From Thioalkalivibrio sp. ALJ16 (lineage in GTDB: Bacteria; Pseudomonadota; Gammaproteobacteria; Ectothiorhodospirales; Ectothiorhodospiraceae), in contig NZ_KB898037.1 of assembly GCF_000377345.1 (NCBI RefSeq), positions 340,239 through 404,238 on the forward strand: a DNA stretch of 64,000 bases, in the 5' to 3' direction. Every line of letters begins with the position of its first letter. Within the stretch, counting starts at the first letter, position 1. Positions 1 through 8,331 of this stretch are shown here, one piece after another. The notes below the pieces were generated by a model, which saw nothing but the letters and a program-made list of their open reading frames with translations, ran no database searches and was not told the DNA's origin. Both the position numbers and the translations under genes were made by a program.

Positions 1-369
1 GGAGTGGCGCGCGGCGCGTCGCGCCTGCTGGAGGGTGGCCTCCAGTTCATCGCGGATGGCGCGAAAGCAGCCCGGCCCGGCGCGGAACACGCTGCTGTTC
101 AGTTCGACATTGAACTGCGCGAGTTCGAGCGTGGCCAGCGGGCTGGCCATGGCCTCCAGGAAGGCATCGTTGACCGCCAGCGGTCGCCCGTGGGAGTCGC
201 ACAGCCAGGCCTCGATCTCGAAGCCCAGGCGTGGTGGCGGGCTGGGGCCGGGGGGCGGTTGCGATTGTGCCAGCCAATCCAGCAGTCGCGCGGTCTCGTC
301 GGCGAGGGCCGCGCGAAAGCGCTCGTGATCCGCCTCGCCGAAGTGCTCCTCGCGGATCTCGCGGCCCAA
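1..369 (-). CDS. Glutamate-cysteine ligase-like protein (GCS2 superfamily), 5' part only
   Basis: This reading frame is open from a TTG at 369 to the left edge, so only the first 123 codons are present and the C-terminus lies outside the window. The protein has a charged N-terminal helix, a Pro-rich linker, then GFEIEAW around residue 50 and ELAQFNVELN around residue 85. These resemble the acidic metal/ATP-binding strands of carboxylate-amine ligases of the glutamate-cysteine ligase 2 superfamily. An AAGGA lies 8 nt before the TTG, supporting that start, and the gene follows the stop of its upstream neighbour by 4 nt, suggesting co-transcription. The family call is from remembered motifs on a fragment; substrate unknown. 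Confidence 0.55.
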   Translation of the reverse strand, partial: MGREIREEHFGEADHERFRAALADETARLLDWLAQSQPPPGPSPPPRLGFEIEAWLCDSHGRPLAVNDAFLEAMASPLATLELAQFNVELNSSVFRAGPGCFRAIRDELEATLQQARRAARHS

Positions 370-373
370 TGGT

Positions 374-841
374 CTAGTCCTTGTCCTGATCTTCGTTGGA
401 CGCGTCGTCGGGGGTGTCGTCGTACAGGCTTTCCAGGAGGTCGCCCCAGATCTTCTCGTGGTGCTCGACGAACGCCAGCAGGGTCTTGCGGAAGGCGAGG
501 TAGTCGGCCTCGAAGGCTGCGAAGTCGGCCCCGCCGTTGAGCAGCTTGGCTGCCCGGTCGGTCTGCTGCAGGCTGTCGCGCAGGTTGAGGCTGGCGGCCA
601 TCGCCCCCTTCACGCGCTCGCGTTCATGCGGGATCCAGGCGCGGTCGGACAGCAGGGAACGCAGATTCTCGCCCAGTTCCAGCAGGCGTTTGCGCAGGCG
701 CGGCACGGCCCCGATGGTCCCGGTCTTGAGCTCGCCCCAGACCGCCTGGGTGATCAGGTGCGACCAGTGTTCGCGCAGCGCGCGCACCGTGTCCGGGTCA
801 AACGCGAACGCGCGCTCCAGTTTTTGCGGATCGAATGGCAT
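374..841 (-). CDS. Conserved-looking hypothetical protein, 155 aa
   Basis: I do not recognise this family. The protein is predicted all-helical and soluble, with no signal peptide or membrane segment. It has an N-terminal segment rich in aromatic and basic residues (LREHWSHL, VPRLRKRLLELGENL), a central Arg/Lys-rich stretch, and a strongly acidic tail (DDTPDDASNEDQDKD) typical of halophile-style surfaces. It sits directly upstream of the glutamate-cysteine-ligase-like gene with a 4 nt gap, so the two are probably one transcript. Start at the ATG at 841; an in-frame upstream extension overlaps the ECF sigma leader region and looks non-coding. Confidence 0.6.
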   Translation of the reverse strand: MPFDPQKLERAFAFDPDTVRALREHWSHLITQAVWGELKTGTIGAVPRLRKRLLELGENLRSLLSDRAWIPHERERVKGAMAASLNLRDSLQQTDRAAKLLNGGADFAAFEADYLAFRKTLLAFVEHHEKIWGDLLESLYDDTPDDASNEDQDKD

Positions 842-889
842 GGCGTATCCTGAGTGCACAGGTGCGGGATGCGCGCGGGGCGCGGGGCC

Positions 890-915
890 GGAATAGCCCG
901 GTGCCCCGTAGCGTC
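890..915 (+). promoter_or_regulatory. Candidate ECF-type promoter upstream of the sigma factor gene
   Basis: GGAAT at 890-894 is followed after 17 nt by CGTC at 912-915, an arrangement like the GGAAC/CGTC promoters recognised by many ECF sigma factors. It lies about 60 nt before the sigma factor start, as expected if the sigma factor activates its own operon. Assigned by eye only. Confidence 0.3.
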
Positions 916-973
916 CTACAGGGTACAAGAACAAGCAAGGCCGCACGTACGGCCTGCGGATGGAGGAGACAAC

Positions 974-1537
974 ATGGCGACCTGGTTTGCGCAGCGCAGG
1001 CTGCGCCAGAAGGTTTGCGACCTGCGGCCACAGATGTACCGCATGGCATTTGCGTGGTGTCACGACGCGGCGCTGGCGGATGATCTGGTGCAGGAGGCGA
1101 TGATGAAGGCGCTGACCCGCCTGAAGTCATTGCAGGACGAGAGCGCCCTGAAGGCCTGGGTGTTCCGGATCATGACCAACTGCTACCGCGACTGGGGGCG
1201 GCGGCAGAAGGACACGGTGGATGTGGACAGCATGGAGCTGTCCTGCGAGGACTGCCCGGAGCAGCAGACCGAGCGCAACCGCATGATTGCGGATGTCCAC
1301 CGGGCCATGGCCCAGCTCAGTACCGATCACCGACAGGTGGTCGCGCTGGTTGACCTCGAGGGCTTTGCCTATTCCGAGGTCTCGGAGGTGCTGGATGTAC
1401 CGATCGGCACCGTGATGAGCCGTCTGAGCCGGGCTCGGGCGCAGTTGAAGAAGGTGCTGCTGGAGCAGCAGGCCGACACGGGGAAAGCGGCCGATGCACC
1501 CTATCTCAAGGTAGTGAGGAATCGGCATGTCGAATGA
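974..1537 (+). CDS. ECF-family RNA polymerase sigma factor
   Basis: This 187 aa protein is a compact sigma-70 family factor containing only regions 2 and 4. Region 2 is visible at about residues 15-75 (LADDLVQEAMMKAL, then AWVFRIMTNCYRD), and region 4 is at about 115-165 (HRQVVALVDLEGF, SEVLDVPIGTVMSRLSRAR) with its helix-turn-helix. GGAGGAG at 962-968 gives a strong ribosome site for the ATG at 974; the longer open frame upstream is not needed. It overlaps the next gene, a membrane protein with an anti-sigma-like N-terminus, by 11 nt, the usual sigma/anti-sigma arrangement. The regulon is unknown; the gene pair suggests a signal read through DsrE-like domains. Confidence 0.93.
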   Translation: MATWFAQRRLRQKVCDLRPQMYRMAFAWCHDAALADDLVQEAMMKALTRLKSLQDESALKAWVFRIMTNCYRDWGRRQKDTVDVDSMELSCEDCPEQQTERNRMIADVHRAMAQLSTDHRQVVALVDLEGFAYSEVSEVLDVPIGTVMSRLSRARAQLKKVLLEQQADTGKAADAPYLKVVRNRHVE

Positions 1538-2348
1538 TCGACTGAGCGCGAAGAACCGTCCCAGCGAGGAGATCCTGAATGCCTTCGTGGATGGTGAGTT
1601 CTCCCCGGAAGACCGGCTGTACACCCTGAAGACGATTGCCTCCAGTGAGCATCTGAGCCGCGAGGTGTGTGACATGCACCAGCTCAAGGAGCTGGTCAGC
1701 ATGGCCTACGAGGACGTGCCGGCGGGGCAGGCCAGTGGCGGCGGCCGCTGCCGGCTGTCGCGCGGCGGACGCTCGGCCTGGTTCCCTTCGGTGGCGGCCG
1801 GGGTGCTGGCACTGGTGATCGGCTCGCTGGGCGGCTACGAGATCACCCGCGACGCCGGCCTGTTCAGCGGTTCGTCCGCGCAGCTCTCCGGGCAGGAGCC
1901 CGGGGCCCCGGCCCGGGTGGCGGCGGCCGACGATGACGCCGGCGGCGCGGCCGCCCCGCAGCAGATCTTCTCGGCCACCAAGACCGACCAGATCCTGCTG
2001 CACATCAACGAGGCGGACAGGCGCGCGATGGCGGAGCTCCTGGACGATATCGAAAGCATGTACCGCGAGGCGGCCTCCCAGGGTCGCGAGCTGAACGTCC
2101 AGGTGGTGGTGCATAACAACGCGATGGACCTGCTGCGTGCCGACAGCGCGCCCTACCCGGAGCGCGTGGCGGACATGGCGCAGGACTACCCGACGCTGCG
2201 TTTCACCGCGTGCGCGCAGACCCTCAATCGTTTGGCGCGCGAGGAGGGCGGGTCCGTGGATATCCTGCCGCAGGCCGAGCTGATTGATTCCGGCGTCGCC
2301 GAGGCGGCTCGCCGTCAGGCCGAGGGCTGGATCTATATCAAGGTCTGA
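1527..2348 (+). CDS. Putative membrane anti-sigma factor with C-terminal DsrE-like domain
   Basis: The 273 aa product has three parts. Residues 12-65 look like the cytoplasmic sigma-binding helix bundle of anti-sigma factors (EEILNAFVDGEFS), with a variant C48-x2-H51 instead of a clear H-x3-C-x2-C zinc site. Residues about 85-104 form one membrane helix. After a Gly/Ala/Asp-rich linker, residues 154-273 resemble a DsrE/DsrF-like fold of the COG1416 style, with one Cys (C229, in TACAQTL) at the position of the conserved C-x-NTL motif. Topology would place this domain in the periplasm. Translation is coupled to the sigma gene (11 nt overlap). The anti-sigma role is inferred from position and architecture. 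Confidence 0.8.
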   Translation: MSNDRLSAKNRPSEEILNAFVDGEFSPEDRLYTLKTIASSEHLSREVCDMHQLKELVSMAYEDVPAGQASGGGRCRLSRGGRSAWFPSVAAGVLALVIGSLGGYEITRDAGLFSGSSAQLSGQEPGAPARVAAADDDAGGAAAPQQIFSATKTDQILLHINEADRRAMAELLDDIESMYREAASQGRELNVQVVVHNNAMDLLRADSAPYPERVADMAQDYPTLRFTACAQTLNRLAREEGGSVDILPQAELIDSGVAEAARRQAEGWIYIKV

Positions 2349-2367
2349 CCCGGCCGTTCCGGCGCCC

Positions 2368-2856
2368 ATGGATACGCACGAACGCATGCAACGCCCCGGC
2401 TGGCTTCTGGCCGGGGCGTTTCTGTTAATGCTGGTGGCCGGCGGTGCGAGTGCCTTGTTGTTCGCTGCGGTGGCCAAGGCCCCTGCCGCGGACGAGCCAC
2501 TGCGGGTCGTTTATCACATCAACACCGATGACCTGGAACTGCACCTCAATGCCCTGCGCAATTTGCAGAACCATATCGACGGGACCCCGGGCGAGCAGGC
2601 GCTGCGGATCAAGGTGCTGATGCATGGCAGCGGTATCAGCCTGCTGCAGCATGCCCGTTCCGATCCGGATCTGCGCAGCACCGTCAACACCCTCAAGCTG
2701 CAGGATGTCCGCTTCCTGGTCTGCGGCAATACGCTGGCGTCGCGGGGGCTTGCGCGCGAGGATCTCCACGAGGTGGAAGAACGCGACGTGGTGCCCAGCG
2801 GTATCGTCGAGCTGACTCGCCTGCAGCGCGCCGGATACACCTACATCAAGCCCTGA
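2368..2856 (+). CDS. Membrane-anchored DsrE-like (COG1416-type) protein
   Basis: A 162 aa protein with an N-terminal signal anchor (about residues 11-36) followed by one DsrE-like domain (45-162) that should lie outside the inner membrane. C119 in FLVCGNTL is the likely reactive cysteine. Its C-terminal end (AGYTYIK) closely parallels the end of the preceding protein (EGWIYIK), so the two DsrE-like domains are probable paralogues. It starts 19 nt after the putative anti-sigma gene and completes a three-gene unit. DsrE-fold proteins often carry sulfur or act as small partner subunits; which applies here cannot be read from sequence. A hetero-oligomer with the anti-sigma's domain is plausible inference. 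Confidence 0.8.
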   Translation: MDTHERMQRPGWLLAGAFLLMLVAGGASALLFAAVAKAPAADEPLRVVYHINTDDLELHLNALRNLQNHIDGTPGEQALRIKVLMHGSGISLLQHARSDPDLRSTVNTLKLQDVRFLVCGNTLASRGLAREDLHEVEERDVVPSGIVELTRLQRAGYTYIKP

Positions 2857-2878
2857 GAGGGGCCCGCGCTGGCGGGCG

Positions 2879-3559
<681 letters not shown>

Positions 3560-4555
3560 TCAGGGTTCCCCGAGTCGTTCCGGCATGTGCTGCTGAAACC
3601 AGGCCCGGACCGGGGCGAGGTCGGGGTGCGCCAGCGCCCGCGCCAGCAGGCGCTCCAGGCGCGGCAGGTGTTCCAGGTAGCGGGGCTTGGCATCGCGTCG
3701 GGCCAGGCGCACGAAGATCCCGAGGATCTTGGTGGTGCGCTGCGCCCCCAGTACGCGGTAGTGCCGCAGAAAGGCCTCGCGCTCGCAGCCGCTGCCGGCC
3801 AGGTAGCGTTCCAGCCCGCGTTCGACCGTCGCCGGCGAGACCTCGCGCCGCGCATCCTCCAGCAGGGAGACGACGTCGTAGGCCGGGCTGCCGATCACGG
3901 CATCCTGAAAATCCAGTACCGCACACCCGGCTTCGGTGTCGGGTGGCAGCATCAGGTTGTCGACGTGGAAGTCGCGCAGAACCAGGGTCGACGGCAGTGG
4001 CGGGAGGGCGTCCAGTGCCTGCGCCCAGGCGGCCAGGAAGGCGTCGCGGCTGGCCGTCGGCAGCGGCGCGCCGGCCGCCTCGGCGCCATACCAGTCGACC
4101 AGCAGCGCGGCCTCGTCCAGCAGGCGCGCGAGGTCGTAAGCGGGCAGTGCCGGGGCTGCTGCAGCCGCCGGGGGCCAGGCCCGGTGCAGCTGGATCAGGG
4201 TGTCGATAGCGCGGTCGTACAGGGGGCCCTCGGGTTCTCCCTCGGCCAGTGCCCGTGTGAAGGTCCTGTCGCCCAGGTCCTCCAGCACCACGAAGCCCGC
4301 GGCCGGGTCATGTGCAAGCACGCGTGGCGGGCGCAGCCCGAGCTTCTGCAGGAGCTGCGCGATCTGCACGAACGGTTCGGTGGCCTCGCGATCCGGCGGG
4401 GCGTCCATCAGCACCACCGGGTCGCCCTCGTGGCGCGCCCGGAAGTAGCGTCGGAAGCTGGCATCCGCGCGCAGCAGGGCGAGGTCGCTCCAGTGGCCCG
4501 GTTGTGCCTCCAGCCAGTCCTGGAGCTGGCGGCTGCGGGTATCGTCCGGGATCAT
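3560..4555 (-). CDS. amgK: N-acetylmuramate/N-acetylglucosamine anomeric kinase
   Basis: This 331 aa protein has the aminoglycoside-phosphotransferase-like kinase fold. ASFRRYFR lies near residue 30, VVLMDAPPD near 50, the catalytic loop VLRDFHVDNLML around 210 and the metal-binding LDFQDAVIGSPAYDV around 230. AmgK phosphorylates MurNAc and GlcNAc at the anomeric carbon in the MurU recycling route. The start at 4555 overlaps the stop of the upstream phosphodiesterase gene by 4 nt (ATGA); a much longer open frame upstream in this frame is a shadow of that gene. Adjacent murU makes the assignment firm. Confidence 0.9.
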   Translation of the reverse strand: MIPDDTRSRQLQDWLEAQPGHWSDLALLRADASFRRYFRARHEGDPVVLMDAPPDREATEPFVQIAQLLQKLGLRPPRVLAHDPAAGFVVLEDLGDRTFTRALAEGEPEGPLYDRAIDTLIQLHRAWPPAAAAAPALPAYDLARLLDEAALLVDWYGAEAAGAPLPTASRDAFLAAWAQALDALPPLPSTLVLRDFHVDNLMLPPDTEAGCAVLDFQDAVIGSPAYDVVSLLEDARREVSPATVERGLERYLAGSGCEREAFLRHYRVLGAQRTTKILGIFVRLARRDAKPRYLEHLPRLERLLARALAHPDLAPVRAWFQQHMPERLGEP

Positions 4556-5334
4556 GCCCAGCTCTCTGCGGGCAGGGCACCGGGCACGCGTTCGACCTGC
4601 GAGGTGATCGTCCCGTCCGGGTGGAGTTCGATTACGCGGTAACCGGCGTGGATCCTGTCCACGGCGAAATCCTGCGACCCGGGCGTGAACTGGACGCAGG
4701 TCGAGGGACAGCCGAGCAGTTCGATGCCCCCTCGCTGGGCCCGAAAATCCTGATGAATGTGGCCGAACAGGCACGCCCGCACGCGGGGGTGACGATCCAG
4801 TACCGCGAACAGCTCCGTCCCGTTCTGCAGGCCGATGCGGTCCATCCAGGCGCTGCCGACCGGCACCACCGGATGGTGGATGGCGATCACGGCCCAGTGC
4901 CCGGGATGCGCGCTCAGCAGCTGGTCCAGTCGTTCCAGCTCGGCCTGACTGATCTGCCCTGCGGCCTGGCCCGGCTGCGCCGAATTCACGCCGATCAGCA
5001 GCCATTCGCCGAGGACTTGGTGGCCATCCAGCGTGTGGCCCGCGTCGGAGAGAGCATCGCGCAGCAGCGCCCAGTCGTCATGGTTGCCGGCAAGGCCGCC
5101 GACCGGCCAGTCCTCGACATGCGCCTGCAGAAGCTGCAGGAGCCGGTCGTAGGCCCGCGGGTCCGGGGTCTCGGCGAGGTCCCCGGTCAGCCACAGAAGA
5201 TCCGGTCTGGCCTGTTCCCGGCGCAGTGCCGCGAGCACTCGCGCGAGCTGGTCATCGCTGTCCGGATATCCCGGCCGGATGGGGCCCGGTTCCGCTCCGA
5301 GATGGGTATCGCTGATCTGGATAATGCGTTGCAT
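4552..5334 (-). CDS. cpdA: CpdA-type calcineurin-like phosphodiesterase
   Basis: A 260 aa binuclear metallophosphoesterase. All core motifs are present: DTH at residues 9-11, GDLAE near 52, GNHDD near 83, HH near 150 and GHIHQ near 190. The order and length match 3',5'-cyclic AMP phosphodiesterase CpdA, which lowers cellular cAMP. It is the first gene of the cpdA-amgK-murU run, overlapping amgK by 4 nt, and is transcribed divergently from dksA across 161 nt. Substrate is inferred from family resemblance; other class III phosphodiesterases share these motifs. Confidence 0.82.
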   Translation of the reverse strand: MQRIIQISDTHLGAEPGPIRPGYPDSDDQLARVLAALRREQARPDLLWLTGDLAETPDPRAYDRLLQLLQAHVEDWPVGGLAGNHDDWALLRDALSDAGHTLDGHQVLGEWLLIGVNSAQPGQAAGQISQAELERLDQLLSAHPGHWAVIAIHHPVVPVGSAWMDRIGLQNGTELFAVLDRHPRVRACLFGHIHQDFRAQRGGIELLGCPSTCVQFTPGSQDFAVDRIHAGYRVIELHPDGTITSQVERVPGALPAESWA

Positions 5335-5416
5335 GCGTCCTGACTGGCTCGTAGCTGTCTGTCTGTATTGTGCATTCGGACGCGCGCGCGTTTGCCGCCC
5401 GACGGGTTGATTGCCC

Positions 5417-5422
5417 TATACT
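5417..5422 (+). promoter_or_regulatory. Possible -10 box for dksA
   Basis: TATACT at 5417-5422 is a near-consensus sigma-70 -10 hexamer about 75 nt before the dksA start. The matching -35 is weak: TTGCCG at 5392-5397 gives a 19 nt spacer. Assigned by eye. Confidence 0.3.
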
Positions 5423-5495
5423 CGAACAGGTGTACCGCGTATCGCGCCGGGGCCTGACCGCATGGGGCGGGAGGGGGCCTGGCGAGGGGCCCGAG

Positions 5496-5921
5496 ATGAG
5501 CCAAGAAGCCAAGACCCACCCGGATTCCGGGTACCGTCCGTCCGAGGACGAACCCTACATGAATCCGCGCCAGCTGGACTACTTTCGTGCCAAGCTCGAG
5601 GCCTGGCGTGCCGAGCTGATCGAGGAATCGGAGCAGACGCTGGAGCATCTGCGTACCGAGAGCTGGCAGGAACCGGACCCCAACGACCGTGCCAGTCACG
5701 AAACCGATGCCGGTCTGGAGCTGCGCACCCGCGACCGTTACCGCAAGTTGCTGAACAAGATCGACGCCGCGCTGCTGCGTATCGACCGCGGCGAATACGG
5801 CTACTGCGAGGAGACCGGCGAACCGATCGGCCTCGCGCGTCTGGAGGCGCGTCCGATTGCCACCCTGAGCGTGGCGGCGCAGGAGGCCCACGAACGCGAC
5901 GAGGCCCGCTACGCGCAGTAG
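5496..5921 (+). CDS. dksA: DksA-family RNA polymerase-binding regulator lacking the full zinc site
   Basis: The 141 aa protein keeps the DksA coiled coil, with the acidic tip motif D61-P-N-D64-R-A66 that acts in the RNA polymerase secondary channel. In the C-terminal region the four zinc cysteines are reduced to one: C104-E-E-T107 replaces C-x2-C, and the second pair is Ser and Ala. This resembles zinc-independent DksA forms such as Pseudomonas DksA2 and alphaproteobacterial DksA. It would modulate promoters together with ppGpp. The ATG at 5496 is preferred; the frame remains open upstream but that part covers the promoter region. It is convergent with argA. Confidence 0.9.
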   Translation: MSQEAKTHPDSGYRPSEDEPYMNPRQLDYFRAKLEAWRAELIEESEQTLEHLRTESWQEPDPNDRASHETDAGLELRTRDRYRKLLNKIDAALLRIDRGEYGYCEETGEPIGLARLEARPIATLSVAAQEAHERDEARYAQ

Positions 5922-5994
5922 CTGGCCCGGCCGGCGTGCAGGCGTGAGGCGATGGAGTCGCGCGCCCGCGTCGGCTGGCGCTTCCCTTTCCGTG

Positions 5995-7356
5995 TTACCC
6001 CAGGGTGCGGGTGAACACCCTTGAGTTGCGGGCCTGGTTGTAACGGGCCTGCCGGCTGGCCGGAAGATCCTCCACCTGCCCCGGGGTGTAGCCGCGTTCC
6101 TGAAACCACTGCGCGGTGCGCGTGGTCAGCACGAAGACCCGTCGAATGCCCTGTTCCTGCGCCAGTTGCTCCATCGCCTGCAGCAGGCGATCCCCGCGCC
6201 CGCTCCCGCGGTAATCCGGATGCAGGGCCAGGCAGGCGATCTCGCCGGCGTCCGCCTCGAACGGGTACAGCGCGGCCGTGCCGATGATCAGGCCATCGGC
6301 CTCGAGTACCCGGAAGCGGTCGATCTCCAGTTCCAGGTGTTCGCGCGCGCGATGAACGAGGATGCCCTCGGCTTCCATCGGTTCCAGCAGGGCGTGTATG
6401 CCGCCGACATCGTCGAGCGTGGCCGCGCGCAGCCGTTCCAGGGGTTCGCGCGAGACCAGGGTCCCGATGCCCTGGCGCGTGAAGAGCTCGGTCAGCAGCC
6501 CGCCGTCGTCGTGGCGGTCCACCAGGTGCACGCGTATCTCGCGTGCACCGCAGGCGTCGATGGCGCTGCGCAGGTGGTTGGCGAGTTCCTCCGGCAGGTC
6601 GGGCGCGGTATCCAGCAGCTCGCGTGCGGCCGGCACGGTGAGCTGGTCGAGCACGCCATGTCGTGGATCCCGCAGCACCCCGGCCTCGGTGAGGAAGATC
6701 AGCTTGTCGGCATTCAGGGCGATGGCGACCTGGGTGGCCACGTCCTCGCCGGACAGGTTGAACACCTCGCCGGTCGGCGAATAGCCGAGCGGCGATACCA
6801 GAACGACCTGTTCCCGGTCCAGCAGCGCGGTGAGCGCCGTGGTATCAACCCCGCGGACCTCGCCGGTGTAGTGGAAGTCCACGCCATCGCGCACGCCCAG
6901 CGGCCGCGCGGTCACGAAGTTGCCACTGGCTACGCGCAGGCGGGCGTTCCCGGTGCCCGGCTGCCCCAGGCTGCGCGAAAGCAGGCCCTCGATCTGCAGC
7001 CGCAGGCGCCCGACCGCGTCCAGCACGGCCTCCAGGGCCGGGGCGTCGGTCACGCGCAGGCCATGGGCATAGGCCGGGGTCAGGCCCCGCTCGTGCATGC
7101 GGGTCTCGATCTGCGGGCGTGCCCCGTAGACCAGCACCACCCGGATGCCGAGGGCATTGAGCTTCGCGATGTCGCGCATCAGGGCCGGGAATTCCGCGGC
7201 CAGGGCCGCCTCGCCGGCCAGTGCGATGACCATCGTGCGTCCACGGTGGGCGGCGATGTAGGGCACGGCATCGCGGAACCATGCGAGTTCCCCGGGGTGG
7301 GGGGCGCGACGCGAGGTGGCGGGTGCGTGGTCGACTGGCGGATTGGGGCGGGTCAC
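5995..7356 (-). CDS. argA: Amino-acid N-acetyltransferase (N-acetylglutamate synthase)
   Basis: This 453 aa enzyme acetylates glutamate, the first step of arginine biosynthesis. Residues 20-290 form an amino-acid-kinase-like domain that binds arginine and glutamate (VVLVYGARPQIE near 75, LSGEDVATQVAIALNADKLIFL near 205). Residues 305-453 form a GNAT acetyltransferase domain with acetyl-CoA loop HPDYRGSGRGDRLL near 385 and VLTTRTAQWFQERGY near 415. Length and two-domain layout match gammaproteobacterial ArgA. It is the last gene of a minus-strand run with the HMA and DUF192 genes, 128 nt after the latter, so it may also have its own promoter. Confidence 0.95.
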   Translation of the reverse strand: MTRPNPPVDHAPATSRRAPHPGELAWFRDAVPYIAAHRGRTMVIALAGEAALAAEFPALMRDIAKLNALGIRVVLVYGARPQIETRMHERGLTPAYAHGLRVTDAPALEAVLDAVGRLRLQIEGLLSRSLGQPGTGNARLRVASGNFVTARPLGVRDGVDFHYTGEVRGVDTTALTALLDREQVVLVSPLGYSPTGEVFNLSGEDVATQVAIALNADKLIFLTEAGVLRDPRHGVLDQLTVPAARELLDTAPDLPEELANHLRSAIDACGAREIRVHLVDRHDDGGLLTELFTRQGIGTLVSREPLERLRAATLDDVGGIHALLEPMEAEGILVHRAREHLELEIDRFRVLEADGLIIGTAALYPFEADAGEIACLALHPDYRGSGRGDRLLQAMEQLAQEQGIRRVFVLTTRTAQWFQERGYTPGQVEDLPASRQARYNQARNSRVFTRTLG

Positions 7357-7484
7357 GGCGGCTCGAATTCCCTGAACGGCGGTGCGGACAGTCTATCAAT
7401 TCGCGCGCCGCTGTCCCCGTGGCACGTCGGGCTCACCAGGGAGCCGCTGATATGTCGGCGCCTCCCTGGCGGGGAGGGACGGGA

Positions 7485-7973
7485 TCAGTCGCGCCCGTCC
7501 ACCAGGCGTTCCAGATCGGGGATGCGGTCGCCGGGCTTGATACCGTGGCGCTCGAACCAGCCGGCATTGACCTCCAGCGCGTACGGCACCGGACGCCGGG
7601 CGCTGTGGATACGGGTGGAGTGCGGCGTCATGCGGGCGATATTGGCGATGGTGTAGTCCGCGTCGATGAACGCCACATCCAGCGGGATGCGGGTGTTCTG
7701 CATCCACATCCCGTACTCCGCGGCGCGTGGCCAGATAAACAGCATGCCGTGATCGTCCGGCAGATGGTCGCGGTGCATCAGCCCGACACGACGGCTGCGG
7801 TCGGTCGCGGCGATCTCCACCGAAAGCGTCTGCTCGCCGACCGCCAGCGTGTCGACGGGCAGGGGCCGGTCATCGGCGTGGAGACCGCCGATGCCGAGAA
7901 GCAGCAGGGCCAGAAACAGCCAGGCCGCGCCGCAGAAGGTGGCCCGGCCGCGGGACCGGTCCCCGGCGTTCAC
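7485..7973 (-). CDS. DUF192 family exported protein
   Basis: A 162 aa protein with an N-terminal hydrophobic segment at about residues 15-32 (signal peptide or anchor, HADD junction) and a DUF192 domain. The family features VGLMHRDHLPDDHGMLFI, MWMQNTRIPLDVAFID and YALEVNAGWFERHGIKPGD are all present. DUF192 proteins have no established function; they are small beta-barrel proteins often found in haloarchaea and proteobacteria. It starts 3 nt after the stop of the small HMA protein, so they share a transcript. Confidence 0.85.
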   Translation of the reverse strand: MNAGDRSRGRATFCGAAWLFLALLLLGIGGLHADDRPLPVDTLAVGEQTLSVEIAATDRSRRVGLMHRDHLPDDHGMLFIWPRAAEYGMWMQNTRIPLDVAFIDADYTIANIARMTPHSTRIHSARRPVPYALEVNAGWFERHGIKPGDRIPDLERLVDGRD

Positions 7974-7976
7974 AGG

Positions 7977-8249
7977 CTAGTCGCCGCTCATGCGCCCCAC
8001 GGCGCAGCTGGCGAAGGACTTGGCCTTGGCGCTGGCAGAGCGCAGGCCGGAGACCGAGCCCGTCTCCGGGTAGCCCATGCTGGCGAGCTTCGCGGCGACC
8101 GCCTCGCGCGCGCTGTCCGGGGCCTCGACCTCGACGGCACCGCCTTCCACATCCACCTCGGCGCCGGTCACGCCCTCGACCTGCATCAGGCCCTTGCGGA
8201 TGGAGCTGGCACAGCCCCCGCACTTGATGTTCTCGACTTCGATTTTCAT
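7977..8249 (-). CDS. Small heavy-metal-associated (HMA) domain protein
   Basis: This 90 aa protein is a CopZ-like ferredoxin-fold HMA domain. The metal-binding C10-G-G-C13 is followed by ASSIRKGL, and the EVEGG-type beta strands and A-x-KL-x-MGYP helix follow in family order. Unlike plain CopZ, the residue before the first Cys is Lys and there is a C-terminal extension with a third cysteine (C82) after the normal domain end. GGAGG lies just before the ATG at 8249. It probably binds Cu(I) or another soft metal in the cytoplasm; no ATPase neighbour is present. It is divergent from ilvD. Confidence 0.85.
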   Translation of the reverse strand: MKIEVENIKCGGCASSIRKGLMQVEGVTGAEVDVEGGAVEVEAPDSAREAVAAKLASMGYPETGSVSGLRSASAKAKSFASCAVGRMSGD

Positions 8250-8331
8250 CAACGTTTCCTCCGGAAACTGGGGTTTGTACGACTCATTATGTACGATTCT
8301 GGCTCTGCACAAACGTTCACGAGATTCCATC

